DNA of 64,000 nucleotides. It comes from DATHTS01 sp041940425 (GTDB lineage Bacteria > Acidobacteriota > Blastocatellia > Pyrinomonadales > Pyrinomonadaceae). Position 1 is the first letter of the stretch. Every line of letters begins with the position of its first letter. A program made the translations under genes and the position numbers. The notes beneath the pieces were generated by a model. The model searched no databases, was not told the origin of the DNA, and saw only the letters and a program-made list of their open reading frames with translations. The stretch covers positions 1 to 64,000 of the forward strand of contig JBGTSF010000010.1 of assembly GCA_041940425.1 (NCBI GenBank), given 5' to 3'. Below, piece after piece: positions 35,017 to 44,179 of the stretch.

Positions 35017-36077
35017 TGAAAGTTAGTTTTTTAGTCGGCACACTCGAACGCGGCGGCGCGGAAAAACAGTTGATGTTTATGCTCGAAGCCGCGCGGCGCG
35101 CAGGAGTCGAAACGCGCGTTTTATGCCTGACGCGGAATGAATCATACGAAGCGGAAATTGAATCGCTCGGCGTTCCGGTCGAATGGGTCGGCAAACCGCG
35201 AAATCGTCTGATGCGGCTTGCAAAGATCATTCGCTGTTTACAAAAAAATCCGCCCGACATTTTGCAGAGTTCGCATTTTTACACGAATATCTATGCCGGT
35301 CTGGCGGGAAAATTTTTGAATATTCCGAGCATCGGCGCGATTCGCAGCGATCTCATTTCGGAGATAAAAATTCACGGGCGTTTGGGAAATTGGCAGGTTT
35401 CACTGCCGCGTTTTTTGATCGCCAATTCGCAAAAGGCTTATCAAAACGCGATGCGGCGCGGCATCGAACCGCGCCAGATCGCCTTTGTCCGCAACGTCGT
35501 TAAAACAAACGGCAATCATCCGGTGAAAAAAAACGAAATCGTTCTGCTTTTCGCCGGACGTTTGGACGCAATGAAAAGACCGGAAAAATTTATAAACCTG
35601 GCGCGAGTTTTGACCGAAAAAAATCCCGAAATCCCGGTGCGTTTTTTGATCGCGGGCGACGGGATTTTGAGAAAAAATTTGGAAAAACAATCCGCTGAAA
35701 TGAAACTTTCGCCCGGCAGATTAAAGTTTCTCGGCGTTTCCCGCGAGATGGACGCGCTTTACAGCCGCGCCGATATTTTGGTTTCGACATCCGTCCGCGA
35801 GGGAACTTCCAACGTCATCCTCGAAGCGATGGCTCACGGTTTACCGGTCGTAGCGACGAAGACCGGCGGCACACCGGAAATCTTGAACGAGCGACGCGGC
35901 ATTTTAGTCAGCCCCGACGATGAAAAAGAATTATTAAACGCCGCCGAAAAATTGATTTTTGACCCGGATTTAAGAAACGCGCTTGGCGGCGAAGGACGAA
36001 AATACGTCGAAGAAAATCACTCCCCGAATTATTTAAAAAAACGCCTGACGGAGATTTACGAAGGACTTTTGAATTAA
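35016..36077 (+). CDS. family 4 glycosyltransferase (GT-B)
   Basis: 353 residues, starting at the coupled ATG at 35016. The N-terminus MKVSFLVGTLERGGAEKQLM is typical of GT4, with the glycine-rich acceptor loop. The donor half has IVLLFAGRLDAMKRPEKFI, LIAGDGILRKNLE, VSREMDALYSRADILVSTSV and REGTSNVILEAMAHGLPVVA with the E-x7-E pair. It probably adds another sugar to the repeat unit. Confidence 0.92.
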   Translation: MKVSFLVGTLERGGAEKQLMFMLEAARRAGVETRVLCLTRNESYEAEIESLGVPVEWVGKPRNRLMRLAKIIRCLQKNPPDILQSSHFYTNIYAGLAGKFLNIPSIGAIRSDLISEIKIHGRLGNWQVSLPRFLIANSQKAYQNAMRRGIEPRQIAFVRNVVKTNGNHPVKKNEIVLLFAGRLDAMKRPEKFINLARVLTEKNPEIPVRFLIAGDGILRKNLEKQSAEMKLSPGRLKFLGVSREMDALYSRADILVSTSVREGTSNVILEAMAHGLPVVATKTGGTPEILNERRGILVSPDDEKELLNAAEKLIFDPDLRNALGGEGRKYVEENHSPNYLKKRLTEIYEGLLN

Positions 36078-36092
36078 AACAAAATCGAAATT

Positions 36093-37535
36093 ATGCAAAG
36101 CCGAATATTAGCAGCACCGCAAAATTTAAAACTTCCATTGACGGCGAATGCGGTCGGATTCATGCGGAAATACAAACTTCCGATAGCGATCTTGCTCATC
36201 CACGCGCCGCTCGGAATCGTTTTGATGTCGAGCGAATCGCTCGCCGCGTTTCATGCTTACGCGACGCTTTTAGTCGGTCTGTATTTCGCGCTGCAAAAAA
36301 GAAAAAGCCTCGATCAGATCGCGCCCGCGGCGGCGTATCTGGTCAGTTCGGAAGTTTTGTGGCGGATGGCGGACGCGCCGATCTACTGGGAATACGGAAA
36401 ATATGCCGCCGCGCTCGTGATGTTCGCGGCTCTGGCTTTTCGGAACAGATGGAAAATTCCCCCGCTTGCATTGCTTTATTTTATTTTTCTTTTACCGGCA
36501 TGTTTTCTGACCGCGTTCCGGCACGAATATGCGGAAGCTAAAGACATGCTTAGTTTCAATATGTCCGGTCCGTTTCTCCTGCTGGTCAGCTGCTGGTTTT
36601 TTTCTCATGTCAAACTCGACCGTTTCCAGCTTAGAAAAATTCTGTTCTGGCTGATCGTGCCGCTCTTGAGCGTTGCCGTAACGACGCTTTTTTTCACCGT
36701 GACGATTGAAAACATCAGATTTACGGGCGAGTCGAACCGCGCGACGAGCGGCGGTTTCGGACCGAATCAGGTTTCGGCGATGCTCGGTTTAGGCGTTTTT
36801 GTTTGTGTCTCCTGTTATCTTTTATTCAAAAACCGTCCGAAAGAAAAATTCATATTTTTGGCTCTGGCTGTGTTTCTCGCCGCGCAAAGCGTGATGACGT
36901 TTTCACGCGGCGGAATTTACAATGCCGCCGGAGCGATTTTTGCCATTCTGCTGTTTCAGATGAAAAATGTCGGTCAGGGTTTCAAGCAAATTCTGGCTGT
37001 CGGATTGTTGATCGCGGTTTTTATACTGGCGGTTTTCCCGCGGCTGAACGAATTTACCGGCGGCGCGCTCGAAGCGCGTTTCACAAGCACTGAAACGACG
37101 GGAAGATATGAAATCGCCGAAGCCGATTTTATGATTTTTCTTGAAAATCCGGTCTGGGGCGCGGGTGTCGGCGAAGCGTTTCTATACCGCGCAAAATTTT
37201 TCAACCGTGTGGTCGCCGCGCACACCGAATTTACACGCGTCGTCGCCGAACACGGCGCGTTCGGCGTTTTAGCTCTGCTGTTTCTCGCGCTGTCTTTATT
37301 TTTTGCCGTAAGACGGCAGAAAACGATTTTCGGAAAAGCCTTTGCCGCCGGTTTTATCGTCTGGGGAATGCTCTTTATGTTCAACAGCGGAATGCGTCTG
37401 GTCGCGCCTTCTTTCATCTTAGGAATGAGTTTTATCACGTTTATGAGTTTTCGTTTAAAAAAAAGGAGAAAAATTTTGCAGGAGAAACGAAAAGTTGTGA
37501 GCGGATTGGAAACAAATGCCAACCTTGATAAATAA
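36093..37535 (+). CDS. O-antigen ligase/polymerase family membrane protein
   Basis: 480 residues and about twelve membrane helices. The Wzy_C region is visible: FGPNQVSAMLGLGVFV, VMTFSRGGIYNAAGAI, and after it a periplasmic loop with GRYEIAEADFMIFLENPVWG and AGVGEAFLYRAKFF ending AAHTEFTRVVAEHGAFG. The conserved loop His and Arg are present. The family either polymerises repeat units (Wzy) or ligates glycan to an acceptor (WaaL). With a Wzm/Wzt exporter in the same locus a ligase is expected, yet Wzc-like and Wza-like proteins suit either. The next gene overlaps by 20 bases. Confidence 0.88.
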   Translation: MQSRILAAPQNLKLPLTANAVGFMRKYKLPIAILLIHAPLGIVLMSSESLAAFHAYATLLVGLYFALQKRKSLDQIAPAAAYLVSSEVLWRMADAPIYWEYGKYAAALVMFAALAFRNRWKIPPLALLYFIFLLPACFLTAFRHEYAEAKDMLSFNMSGPFLLLVSCWFFSHVKLDRFQLRKILFWLIVPLLSVAVTTLFFTVTIENIRFTGESNRATSGGFGPNQVSAMLGLGVFVCVSCYLLFKNRPKEKFIFLALAVFLAAQSVMTFSRGGIYNAAGAIFAILLFQMKNVGQGFKQILAVGLLIAVFILAVFPRLNEFTGGALEARFTSTETTGRYEIAEADFMIFLENPVWGAGVGEAFLYRAKFFNRVVAAHTEFTRVVAEHGAFGVLALLFLALSLFFAVRRQKTIFGKAFAAGFIVWGMLFMFNSGMRLVAPSFILGMSFITFMSFRLKKRRKILQEKRKVVSGLETNANLDK

Positions 37536-38631
37536 AAAAAATCCGCGCCTGTGCTTTGCCGGAAATATGCTCGGACGAAACGCCGGATTCATCACGACGC
37601 AGGGCGAAACGGTCGCCCGTCTGTTCGCTGCTGAAGATTATAACGTCGTGTGCGTTTCGTCGAAGATAAACAAAGCCGCCCGACTCTTCGAGATCGTCGC
37701 GGTTTTAATAAAAAACCGCAGGAAATTCGACATCGTGATTCTGGACGTTTACAGCGGTTTGAATCTGATCATGGCGGAAACGGTCGGCTGGCTTTGCCGC
37801 CGTTTGAAACTTCCTTTGATAATGGTTTTGCACGGCGGAAACTTGCCCGAACACGCCGAAAAAAACCCGCGAATGATGCAAAGAATTCTTCGCCGCGCCG
37901 ACCGTCTTGCCGCGCCGTCGCGCTTTCTGGCGGAAAAGGTCGGCGCGTCGGGTTTTCAAATAAACGTCGTCCCTAATGTTCTCGACATCGAATCTTATTC
38001 TTTTAAGGAACGAAGCGAAATTGCACCAAAACTTTTCTGGATGAGAAGTTTTCACCCGCTCTACAATCCGCAGATGGCGGTCGAAGTTCTCGCCAAACTA
38101 AAAGAAAAATTTCCGCGCGCGACTCTGACGATGGCGGGCGTTGATAAAGGAATCGAGTGTGAAATCAAAGCAAAAGTTTCCGCTTTGAATTTATCACAAT
38201 CAATCCGCTTTGCCGGATGGCTCGACGAAAATGAAAAGAGAAAAGAATTTGAAAACGCCGACATTTTTATCAACACGAACCGCATTGACAATATGCCCGT
38301 TTCCGTTCTCGAAGCAGGCGCGGCGGGCTTGCCGGTCGTCGCCACCGAAGTCGGCGGCGTGCCGTATCTTTTAAGCGACGGTAAAAATGGTTTGCTCGTG
38401 CCGAACGAAGACGCCGCAGGGATGACGCAGGCGGTTTCGAATTTGCTCGAAAACCCGGAACTCACGCAAAAGCTTTCGAAAAACGGGCGAAAATTAGCCG
38501 AAAAATCCGCGTGGAAAAACGTGCGGCGCAAATGGGAAAAATTGTTTGACGAAGTTCTGGAAGAAAAAGCGGTTAAAAGCTCCGCCCCCATGCCGGCTGA
38601 TTTCAAAACCGGTCTTGCAAAAAAAATATGA
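37516..38631 (+). CDS. family 4 glycosyltransferase (GT-B)
   Basis: 371 residues. The N-terminus has LCFAGNMLGRNAGFITTQGE, a variant glycine-rich acceptor loop, then IMVLHGGNLPEHAEK and LAAPSRFLAEKV. The donor half has ATLTMAGVDKGIECEIK, IRFAGWLDENEKRKEF, FENADIFINTNRIDNMPVSV and LEAGAAGLPVVATEVGGVP, with the acidic site following NMPVSVLEA. It begins inside the end of the polymerase/ligase gene, and its own end overlaps the next gene by ATGA. Confidence 0.9.
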   Translation: MPTLINKKNPRLCFAGNMLGRNAGFITTQGETVARLFAAEDYNVVCVSSKINKAARLFEIVAVLIKNRRKFDIVILDVYSGLNLIMAETVGWLCRRLKLPLIMVLHGGNLPEHAEKNPRMMQRILRRADRLAAPSRFLAEKVGASGFQINVVPNVLDIESYSFKERSEIAPKLFWMRSFHPLYNPQMAVEVLAKLKEKFPRATLTMAGVDKGIECEIKAKVSALNLSQSIRFAGWLDENEKRKEFENADIFINTNRIDNMPVSVLEAGAAGLPVVATEVGGVPYLLSDGKNGLLVPNEDAAGMTQAVSNLLENPELTQKLSKNGRKLAEKSAWKNVRRKWEKLFDEVLEEKAVKSSAPMPADFKTGLAKKI

Positions 38632-40001
38632 GTTTGAGTTTGAAAATTTATCACCGTTTGCCAAACTGGTCGCGCAGTGTCGCCGCCAGCCTGCGCGGGT
38701 TTTATCTCAACTCGCAAAGATACGGCGAAGAAACCGAAAAGCTGGTCGAAGAAGCGTTTAAAAGAGAATTTTGGTGCGCGGAAGAATGGACAGATTGGCG
38801 CGAAAACCGCCTGTCGGAAATTTTATACCGCGCGGCGACGCGGGTTCCCTTTTACCGCGAAGCCTGGACGGCAAGACAGTTGAAAGGCGATAAAGCATCG
38901 CCCGAACTTCTGGAAAACTGGCAGATTTTGGAAAAACGAACCTTGCGCGAACGCGGCGCGGATTTTATCGCCGACGACCGCGCCCCGAAGAAAATGATGC
39001 GCGATCACACGAGCGGCACGACCGGAACTTCGCTCAATATCTGGTCGAGTTCGGAAACGATAAAATTCTGGTATGCGCTCAACGAAGCGCGCTGCCGCCG
39101 CTGGTATGGCGTTTCGAAAAACGACCGCTGGGCGATTCTCGGAGGTCAGCTCGTTACGCCCGTTCAACAAAAAAAACCGCCGTTCTGGATTTGGAACGCC
39201 GGAATGAGACAGCTTTATATGTCGAGCTATCATCTCGCGCCCGATCTGACGCGGCATTATCTCGACGCGCTTTTAAAATACCGCGTCAGATACGTTCTCG
39301 GTTATCCGTCGGCGATCTATTCGTTGGCGCAGGCGTCGATTCGCGCGAAACGCAGGGACGTAAAATTAAAAGTCGCCGTGACGAACGCCGAGCCTTTGTA
39401 TGATTACCAGCGCGAAACGATCGCCCGCGCTTTTGATTGCCCGGTGCGCGAGACTTACGGAATGGCGGAAATGTGCGCCGCCGCGAGCGAATGCGAAAAA
39501 GGAAATCTGCATCAATGGCTCGATGCCGGAATCATCGAAACGAATTCAGATCGAGAATTTATCTGCACCGGTTTGATAAACGCGGATATGCCGCTCGTTC
39601 GCTACCGCGTCGGCGACTGCGGTGTTTTGTCCGAAAAAAAATGCGCGTGCGGCAGAACCTTGCCGCTGATAAAAAAGATCGAAGGTCGGAGCGACGACGT
39701 TTTGATAACCGCCGACGGCAGGCGCGTCGGTCGGCTCGATCCGGTTTTTAAGAATGATTTGCCGGTTTTGGAAGCTCAGATAATTCAAAAAACGCTTCGA
39801 AAAATTCTCGTCCGATACGTTCCCGCGCCGGAATTTAACAAACAAGCCGCGCGAGATTTGAATGAAAGAATTCGTGAACGGATGGGCGATGTCGAAATCG
39901 AGATGGAAAAGGTAACAAAAATTCCGCGAACGACGCGCGGAAAATTTCGCTCGGTGATCTGCGAACTTTCACCGGAAGAAAAGAACGCGAGCAATTTTTA
40001 A
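38628..40001 (+). CDS. CapK/PaaK-like adenylate-forming enzyme
   Basis: 457 residues. It resembles phenylacetate-CoA ligase and CapK proteins. Motif 1 is the phosphate loop HTSGTTGTSLN (about 125), then AVTNAEPLYDYQ, RETYGMAEMC, PLVRYRVGDCG and a C-terminal GRTLPLIKKIEGRSDD block with a short Cys-x-Cys. The ANL fold activates a carboxylic acid as an adenylate. In capsule loci such CapK proteins may help acylate or activate a sugar carboxylate, but the substrate is not established. It overlaps the preceding glycosyltransferase by ATGA. Confidence 0.87.
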   Translation: MSLSLKIYHRLPNWSRSVAASLRGFYLNSQRYGEETEKLVEEAFKREFWCAEEWTDWRENRLSEILYRAATRVPFYREAWTARQLKGDKASPELLENWQILEKRTLRERGADFIADDRAPKKMMRDHTSGTTGTSLNIWSSSETIKFWYALNEARCRRWYGVSKNDRWAILGGQLVTPVQQKKPPFWIWNAGMRQLYMSSYHLAPDLTRHYLDALLKYRVRYVLGYPSAIYSLAQASIRAKRRDVKLKVAVTNAEPLYDYQRETIARAFDCPVRETYGMAEMCAAASECEKGNLHQWLDAGIIETNSDREFICTGLINADMPLVRYRVGDCGVLSEKKCACGRTLPLIKKIEGRSDDVLITADGRRVGRLDPVFKNDLPVLEAQIIQKTLRKILVRYVPAPEFNKQAARDLNERIRERMGDVEIEMEKVTKIPRTTRGKFRSVICELSPEEKNASNF

Positions 40002-40013
40002 AAAATTTTCACT

Positions 40014-41072
40014 ATGACGAATGTAAAAAAACTCCCTTTCGTTTCGGTTATTATGCCCGTGCGGAATGAAGAGGATTTTATCGAGCGAAGTCTCGGCGCG
40101 GTTCTCGCGCAAGATTACCCGCACAAACTTCTCGAAGTCGTTATCGCCGACGGCGTTTCGACCGACGGAACGATTTCCCTGATCAAAAAACTCGGCGAAA
40201 AATCAGACGTTCCGATCACGATCGTCAATAATCCCGAACGCATCGCGCCGACCGCGCTCAATCGCGCCGTTGCCGCATCGCGCGGCGAGGTCGTCGTCCG
40301 CGTTGACGGTCATTGTCAGATCGCGCCGGATTATGTCTCCAACTGCGTCAAACATCTGATCGCGGACAAAGCCGAAGGAGTCGGCGGACCGATCGAAACC
40401 ATCGGTGAAACTTTGCAGGCGAAGGCTATCGCGGCGGCGATGAGTTCGAAATTCGGCGTCGGCGGAAGCGCGTTTCGGACGGTCAACGATCGTGAAATGA
40501 TCGTTGATACGGTCGCGTTTCCGGGTTACAAACGCGAGATTCTGGAACAAGCCGGCGCGTTTAACGAAGAACTCGTCCGCAATCAGGACGACGAATTCAA
40601 TTACCGCATTCGCAAACTCGGCGGGCGGATCCTGCTCGCGCCCGATATTCGCTCGCGCTATTACAGCCGAAGTGGTTTTAAGTCGCTCTGGCGGCAGTAT
40701 TTTCAATACGGATTCTGGAAAATCCGCGTTCTTCAGCTTCATCCGAAACAGATGAGTTTTCGGCAATTCGTCCCGTTCGCCTTTGTCGTAACTTTGATCT
40801 TTTTAACTTTGCCGAGTTTTTTCAGTTCATTCGCCCTCTGGGCGTTGATTTTTGTTTCGGGTTTGTATCTTCTCGCAAATTTCGCGGCGACCGTGAAAAC
40901 CGCGTCTGAAGTAAAGTTTGTCGCTTTGCCTTTTGTTTCGGTCAGTTTTGCGGTTCTGCATTTTTCATACGGCTTGGGATTTCTTTACGGGTTGATATTT
41001 TTTCGGAACAGATGGCGCGAAGAGAAGCGTGTAAAAACAACCGATCCGACGACTCAGGCGTTAATCAAATAG
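40014..41072 (+). CDS. family 2 glycosyltransferase with membrane tail (ExoA-like)
   Basis: 352 residues. The GT-A domain has VSVIMPVRNEEDFIERSLGA, VVIADGVSTDGTI, ASRGEVVVRVDGHCQIAPDY (DXD-type) and EELVRNQDDEFNYRIRKLGG with the E-D catalytic pair. It is followed by YSRSGFKSLWRQYFQYGFWK and three C-terminal membrane helices (about 255-325). ExoA-type enzymes of this layout add sugars to undecaprenyl-linked intermediates at the inner membrane. It is the last gene of the first polysaccharide block; a 240-base gap then separates it from the peptide cluster. Confidence 0.9.
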   Translation: MTNVKKLPFVSVIMPVRNEEDFIERSLGAVLAQDYPHKLLEVVIADGVSTDGTISLIKKLGEKSDVPITIVNNPERIAPTALNRAVAASRGEVVVRVDGHCQIAPDYVSNCVKHLIADKAEGVGGPIETIGETLQAKAIAAAMSSKFGVGGSAFRTVNDREMIVDTVAFPGYKREILEQAGAFNEELVRNQDDEFNYRIRKLGGRILLAPDIRSRYYSRSGFKSLWRQYFQYGFWKIRVLQLHPKQMSFRQFVPFAFVVTLIFLTLPSFFSSFALWALIFVSGLYLLANFAATVKTASEVKFVALPFVSVSFAVLHFSYGLGFLYGLIFFRNRWREEKRVKTTDPTTQALIK

Positions 41073-41312
41073 GACAAAACGCCAAGTTGTTTGACACATT
41101 TTGATAGTAGCGGACTATCGAAACTTTATCCGAATGAGCGGTAAATTTTGTTAATCAAACCGATTTTTATGCCGCCGGATTTTTATAGCATTTGAACCAT
41201 TGAAATAGAAAAAAAATCCGCGCAGCTTGAGAATCTGTTTTCATATTAAAAATAGAAACATTCGCGGCATTATTTTTTTTGCGCTGAAAAACGGAATGGA
41301 AAGGCGGGAAGA
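41073..41312. other. 240-bp gap before the RiPP cluster
   Basis: No gene seen. A small hairpin GATAGT/ACTATC with 5-base loop lies at 41103-41119, and the sequence is A/T-rich from about 41160 onward. The promoter of the peptide cluster is likely here. A TTGACA hexamer at 41091 lacks a convincing partner. Confidence 0.45.
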
Positions 41313-41732
41313 ATGTTAAGTATGAATCTACAATTTGCTCAAACAGAAAATCAATCAATTTCTCACAGTGAAGAAACCAACCTATCAATTCAGAACGAAG
41401 ACAATTCGACGATTTTTTTGTATCAGGCGGTCAGAGAACATTTGTGTTGTGAGCTAAACGGCGAAGCCGTTATTTTGAGTTTGAAAAACGGTAAATACTA
41501 TGGTTTGAATTCGATCGGCGCGGACATTTGGGACTTACTGCAAAAGCCGGTTCGATTTTCAAAAATCACACAGGCGATTTTGTCCGAATACGACGTTGAA
41601 GAGGACACATGCCGCCGCGAGATAGAAAGTTTTTTAGCGCAGATGAAAGACGAGGGTTTGGTTGAGGTCATCAATGTCCCGATTGCTCAAATTCGTGAAG
41701 CTGCCAACGGCAGAAAAGATACTATTTATTGA
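41313..41732 (+). CDS. PqqD-like RiPP recognition protein (lasso B1)
   Basis: 139 residues; GGCGGGAAGA lies upstream of the ATG. The C-terminal 90 residues form a PqqD/RRE domain, including LNGEAVILSLKNGKYYGLNS and IGADIWDLLQKPVRFSKI, then an ILSEYDVEEDTCRREIESFL helix. In lasso systems this domain binds the leader of the precursor and delivers it to the B2 protease and C cyclase. The N-terminal 45 residues are polar, Gln/Asn-rich and unlike the family. The end of the gene overlaps the B2 gene by 59 bases in another frame. Confidence 0.88.
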   Translation: MLSMNLQFAQTENQSISHSEETNLSIQNEDNSTIFLYQAVREHLCCELNGEAVILSLKNGKYYGLNSIGADIWDLLQKPVRFSKITQAILSEYDVEEDTCRREIESFLAQMKDEGLVEVINVPIAQIREAANGRKDTIY

Positions 41733-42117
41733 GACGTTTCTTTTCGTCCCGGCGGTCAGGATCGCTTTATGGCTGATTCCGTTCGCAGTTCTGCAACGCG
41801 GTTTCTCGAAATTTCTCGCGTCCGAAGCGGAAACGTCCGAGCCGGATTGGTCGCAGATAAAAAAGATCGTCCGGGCAGTCAGATTTGTCAGCCGTTTCAT
41901 TCCGTTTGCTTCGTGTCTGACGCAGGCGGTCGCCGCGCTTCTGCTCGTCAAATTAAACGGGCAGGAAGCAGAGCTGAAGCTCGGCGTGGCGAAAAATAAT
42001 AACGCCGATTTTGAGGCGCACGCGTGGCTGGAAAAAAACGGTCAAATTATCATCGGCAAAGTTCCACGACACGGAAGATTTATTGTTTTAAATTTTTATC
42101 AAGGGCAGATTTTATGA
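41674..42117 (+). CDS. lasso-type B2 leader peptidase (transglutaminase fold)
   Basis: 147 residues from the ATG at 41674, preceded by TTGAGG 6 bases upstream. Visible B2 features are the catalytic Cys81 (FIPFASCLTQAVAALLLV) and His116 in FEAHAWLE, with an acidic residue just after. A hydrophobic N-terminal stretch of about 20 residues may anchor it. It cleaves the leader from the precursor. It lies inside the last 59 bases of the recognition gene and overlaps the cyclase gene by ATGA, so the three maturation proteins are tightly coupled. Confidence 0.9.
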   Translation: MSRLLKFVKLPTAEKILFIETFLFVPAVRIALWLIPFAVLQRGFSKFLASEAETSEPDWSQIKKIVRAVRFVSRFIPFASCLTQAVAALLLVKLNGQEAELKLGVAKNNNADFEAHAWLEKNGQIIIGKVPRHGRFIVLNFYQGQIL

Positions 42118-44057
42118 GCGCGATAGCGGCAATTTACAATCTCAACGGAAAACCGATTCAGCCGCGCACGCTGCTGAAAATGTCCGAAAAATTAAAGCAT
42201 CGCGGCGGCGATAGGTTCGGCATTTTATCGGAAGAAAACGTCGGTTTCGTTCATCAGATGCGCTTTACAACTCCCGAATCAATGCATGAAAATCTTCCTC
42301 TGAAAACTTCGGACGAATCGTATTTTTTAACCTGCAACGCGAGAATTGACAATCGCTCCGAATTAATCAATCAATTGGAGTTTAACGAAAAAAAAGCGGA
42401 AGAAATCCCCGACGGCGAAGTCGTTTTGGAAGCTTACAGAAAATGGGGCGAAGATTGTCCGTCGAAACTTATCGGCGATTTCGTCTTTGCGATTTACGAC
42501 AAACGCGAGCGGAAACTTTTCGCGGCGCGCGACGCGCTCGGGGTCAAGCATTTTTATTATTATTATGAGCCGAAAAAGCTGTTCGCACTCGCCTCGGAGA
42601 TCAAAGCGCTGTTCGAAATCGAAGAGATCAAACGCGAACTCAATGAAGAACAGCTCATCGAATATTTAGTTTCCTGCGCGGAAGACAAAGAAAACACTTT
42701 TTTCCGCAACATCAAGCGTCTGCCTTCGACGCATGCGCTTTCGGTCAGTGAAAACGAATTAAAAATGCGCCGTTACTGGCAGCCTTCGACCGATGAGATC
42801 AAACTGAAAACCGACGGCGAATATCACGAAGCCTTCAAAGAAAAACTGACCGCCGCCGTTTATCCGCGTCTGCGAAGCGCGTTTCCGGTGGGTTCGTTTT
42901 TGTCGGGCGGACTAGATTCATCGGCAATCGTCTGTATTGCAAGTGATTATTTGAAAGAAAACGACCAACCGCCGCTCGAAACATTCTCGGCGATTTTTCC
43001 GACCGTCGCCGAAACCGATTCGCGGATTGACGAGCGGCGGTATATGCAGTCGGTCATTGATAAAACCGCCTGCCGCTCGCATTTCGTCAAAGTTGACGAC
43101 GACAATCCGCTCCGTGAAATAAAAAAAATCTGCGAATATGCCGATCATCCGGTCGGCGCGCCGAACGTCTATATGGACTGGGAAATTTACCGGGCGGCGC
43201 GGGATGCGGGCGTAAGGGTTCTGCTCAGTGGAACGGACGGCGACTCGACGGTCGGACACGGTTATGAAGATTTTACGCGGCTCGCTTTTCGCAAAATGTA
43301 TGGGCGGCTGTTCAGAGAAGCCTTTGCGTTAAATAAAAATATGCCGCGCCGGATGCACAGCCTGAAACGCTCGATCTGGCATCGCGGCGTGAAACAGACG
43401 ATTCCGCCTTCTCTGATAAAAATCTGGCGAACAGTCCGGCGGCGCAAACCGGAGGATTACGAAATTTCGCCGATCCAATTTCCGCTTCATTACAACGCGC
43501 TCCAACCGGAATTGAGAGTTTCGTTCGACCTGGAAAACCGGCTGAGAGAATTTCAGCAAAAAAATTATCCGCCCGACGCATCGCCCGCCGAACTCCACTG
43601 GCGAGGTCTGACGGGCGGGCATTTTTCGTTTATGCTCGAACAACTCGAAAAAATTTCCGCCGCTTTCGGCATCGAAGCGCGTTACCCTTTTTTCGACCGC
43701 AATCTGGTCGAATTCTGCATCAATCTGCCGCCCGGACAGAGGATTTACAAAGGCTGGACGCGCTCGATCTTTCGCCACGCGATGAAAGACATTTTGCCGG
43801 AAGACGTGCGCTGGCGAACGGATAAATCGGACATCGGCGCGGGAATCAAGCTCAATTTATTGAAATACGGGCGCAGGGAAATCGAAGAGGCGATAGGCGC
43901 GAGTTCCGCCGCGCTCGAAAAATATATTGATATTGACGCGCTGAGAAAAACGTATTCCGAATATAAATCCGATCCGCTCAAAAAGGACAGCGAAGCACTA
44001 TTGATTTTATCAAGCGTTTACTTGTCAAACTGGCTGAAACTTGAAGGCTTTGCCTGA
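42114..44057 (+). CDS. lasso macrolactam synthetase homologue (glutaminase-dead AsnB-like)
   Basis: 647 residues, starting at the coupled ATG 42114. The N-terminal half still folds like class II glutaminase (NARIDNRSELI, FVFAIYDKRERKLFAARDALG), but it starts MSAIAAIYN: Ser replaces the essential Cys2, so it cannot release ammonia from glutamine. The ATP-binding half is complete: PP-loop LSGGLDSSA (263-271), then the LSGTDGDSTVGHGYEDF region and late FGIEARYPFFDRNLVEF. Lasso C proteins adenylate an Asp or Glu side chain and close it on the N-terminal amine. Whether it does so here is uncertain (see the precursor). Confidence 0.88.
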   Translation: MSAIAAIYNLNGKPIQPRTLLKMSEKLKHRGGDRFGILSEENVGFVHQMRFTTPESMHENLPLKTSDESYFLTCNARIDNRSELINQLEFNEKKAEEIPDGEVVLEAYRKWGEDCPSKLIGDFVFAIYDKRERKLFAARDALGVKHFYYYYEPKKLFALASEIKALFEIEEIKRELNEEQLIEYLVSCAEDKENTFFRNIKRLPSTHALSVSENELKMRRYWQPSTDEIKLKTDGEYHEAFKEKLTAAVYPRLRSAFPVGSFLSGGLDSSAIVCIASDYLKENDQPPLETFSAIFPTVAETDSRIDERRYMQSVIDKTACRSHFVKVDDDNPLREIKKICEYADHPVGAPNVYMDWEIYRAARDAGVRVLLSGTDGDSTVGHGYEDFTRLAFRKMYGRLFREAFALNKNMPRRMHSLKRSIWHRGVKQTIPPSLIKIWRTVRRRKPEDYEISPIQFPLHYNALQPELRVSFDLENRLREFQQKNYPPDASPAELHWRGLTGGHFSFMLEQLEKISAAFGIEARYPFFDRNLVEFCINLPPGQRIYKGWTRSIFRHAMKDILPEDVRWRTDKSDIGAGIKLNLLKYGRREIEEAIGASSAALEKYIDIDALRKTYSEYKSDPLKKDSEALLILSSVYLSNWLKLEGFA

Positions 44058-44161
44058 AGTTTCACTTCACTATTGACAAGCCGATTTTGATTTGCATTTT
44101 ATTCAAAAAGTGACAGATCAAATCCAACCGCAAAAGCGTTTGCGCGTTGAAGAAACTGGAA

Positions 44162-44173
44162 TAAGGAGGTGAT
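44162..44173 (+). promoter_or_regulatory. near-perfect Shine-Dalgarno of the precursor gene
   Basis: TAAGGAGGTGAT matches the 16S 3' tail complement over 12 bases. It is followed by a second AAGGA ending at the ATG at 44180. Such a strong site fits abundant precursor synthesis. Confidence 0.75.
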
Positions 44174-44179
44174 AAAGGA

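Noticed and set aside
41167..41388. 73-codon minus-strand frame before the RiPP cluster, considered as a second precursor
   Set aside because: It overlaps the recognition gene start and has no leader motif or ribosome site.
41091..44078. TTGACA hexamers at 41091 and 44073 as promoters
   Set aside because: No acceptable -10 sequence at 16-18 bases; the promoter consensus of this phylum is also uncertain.
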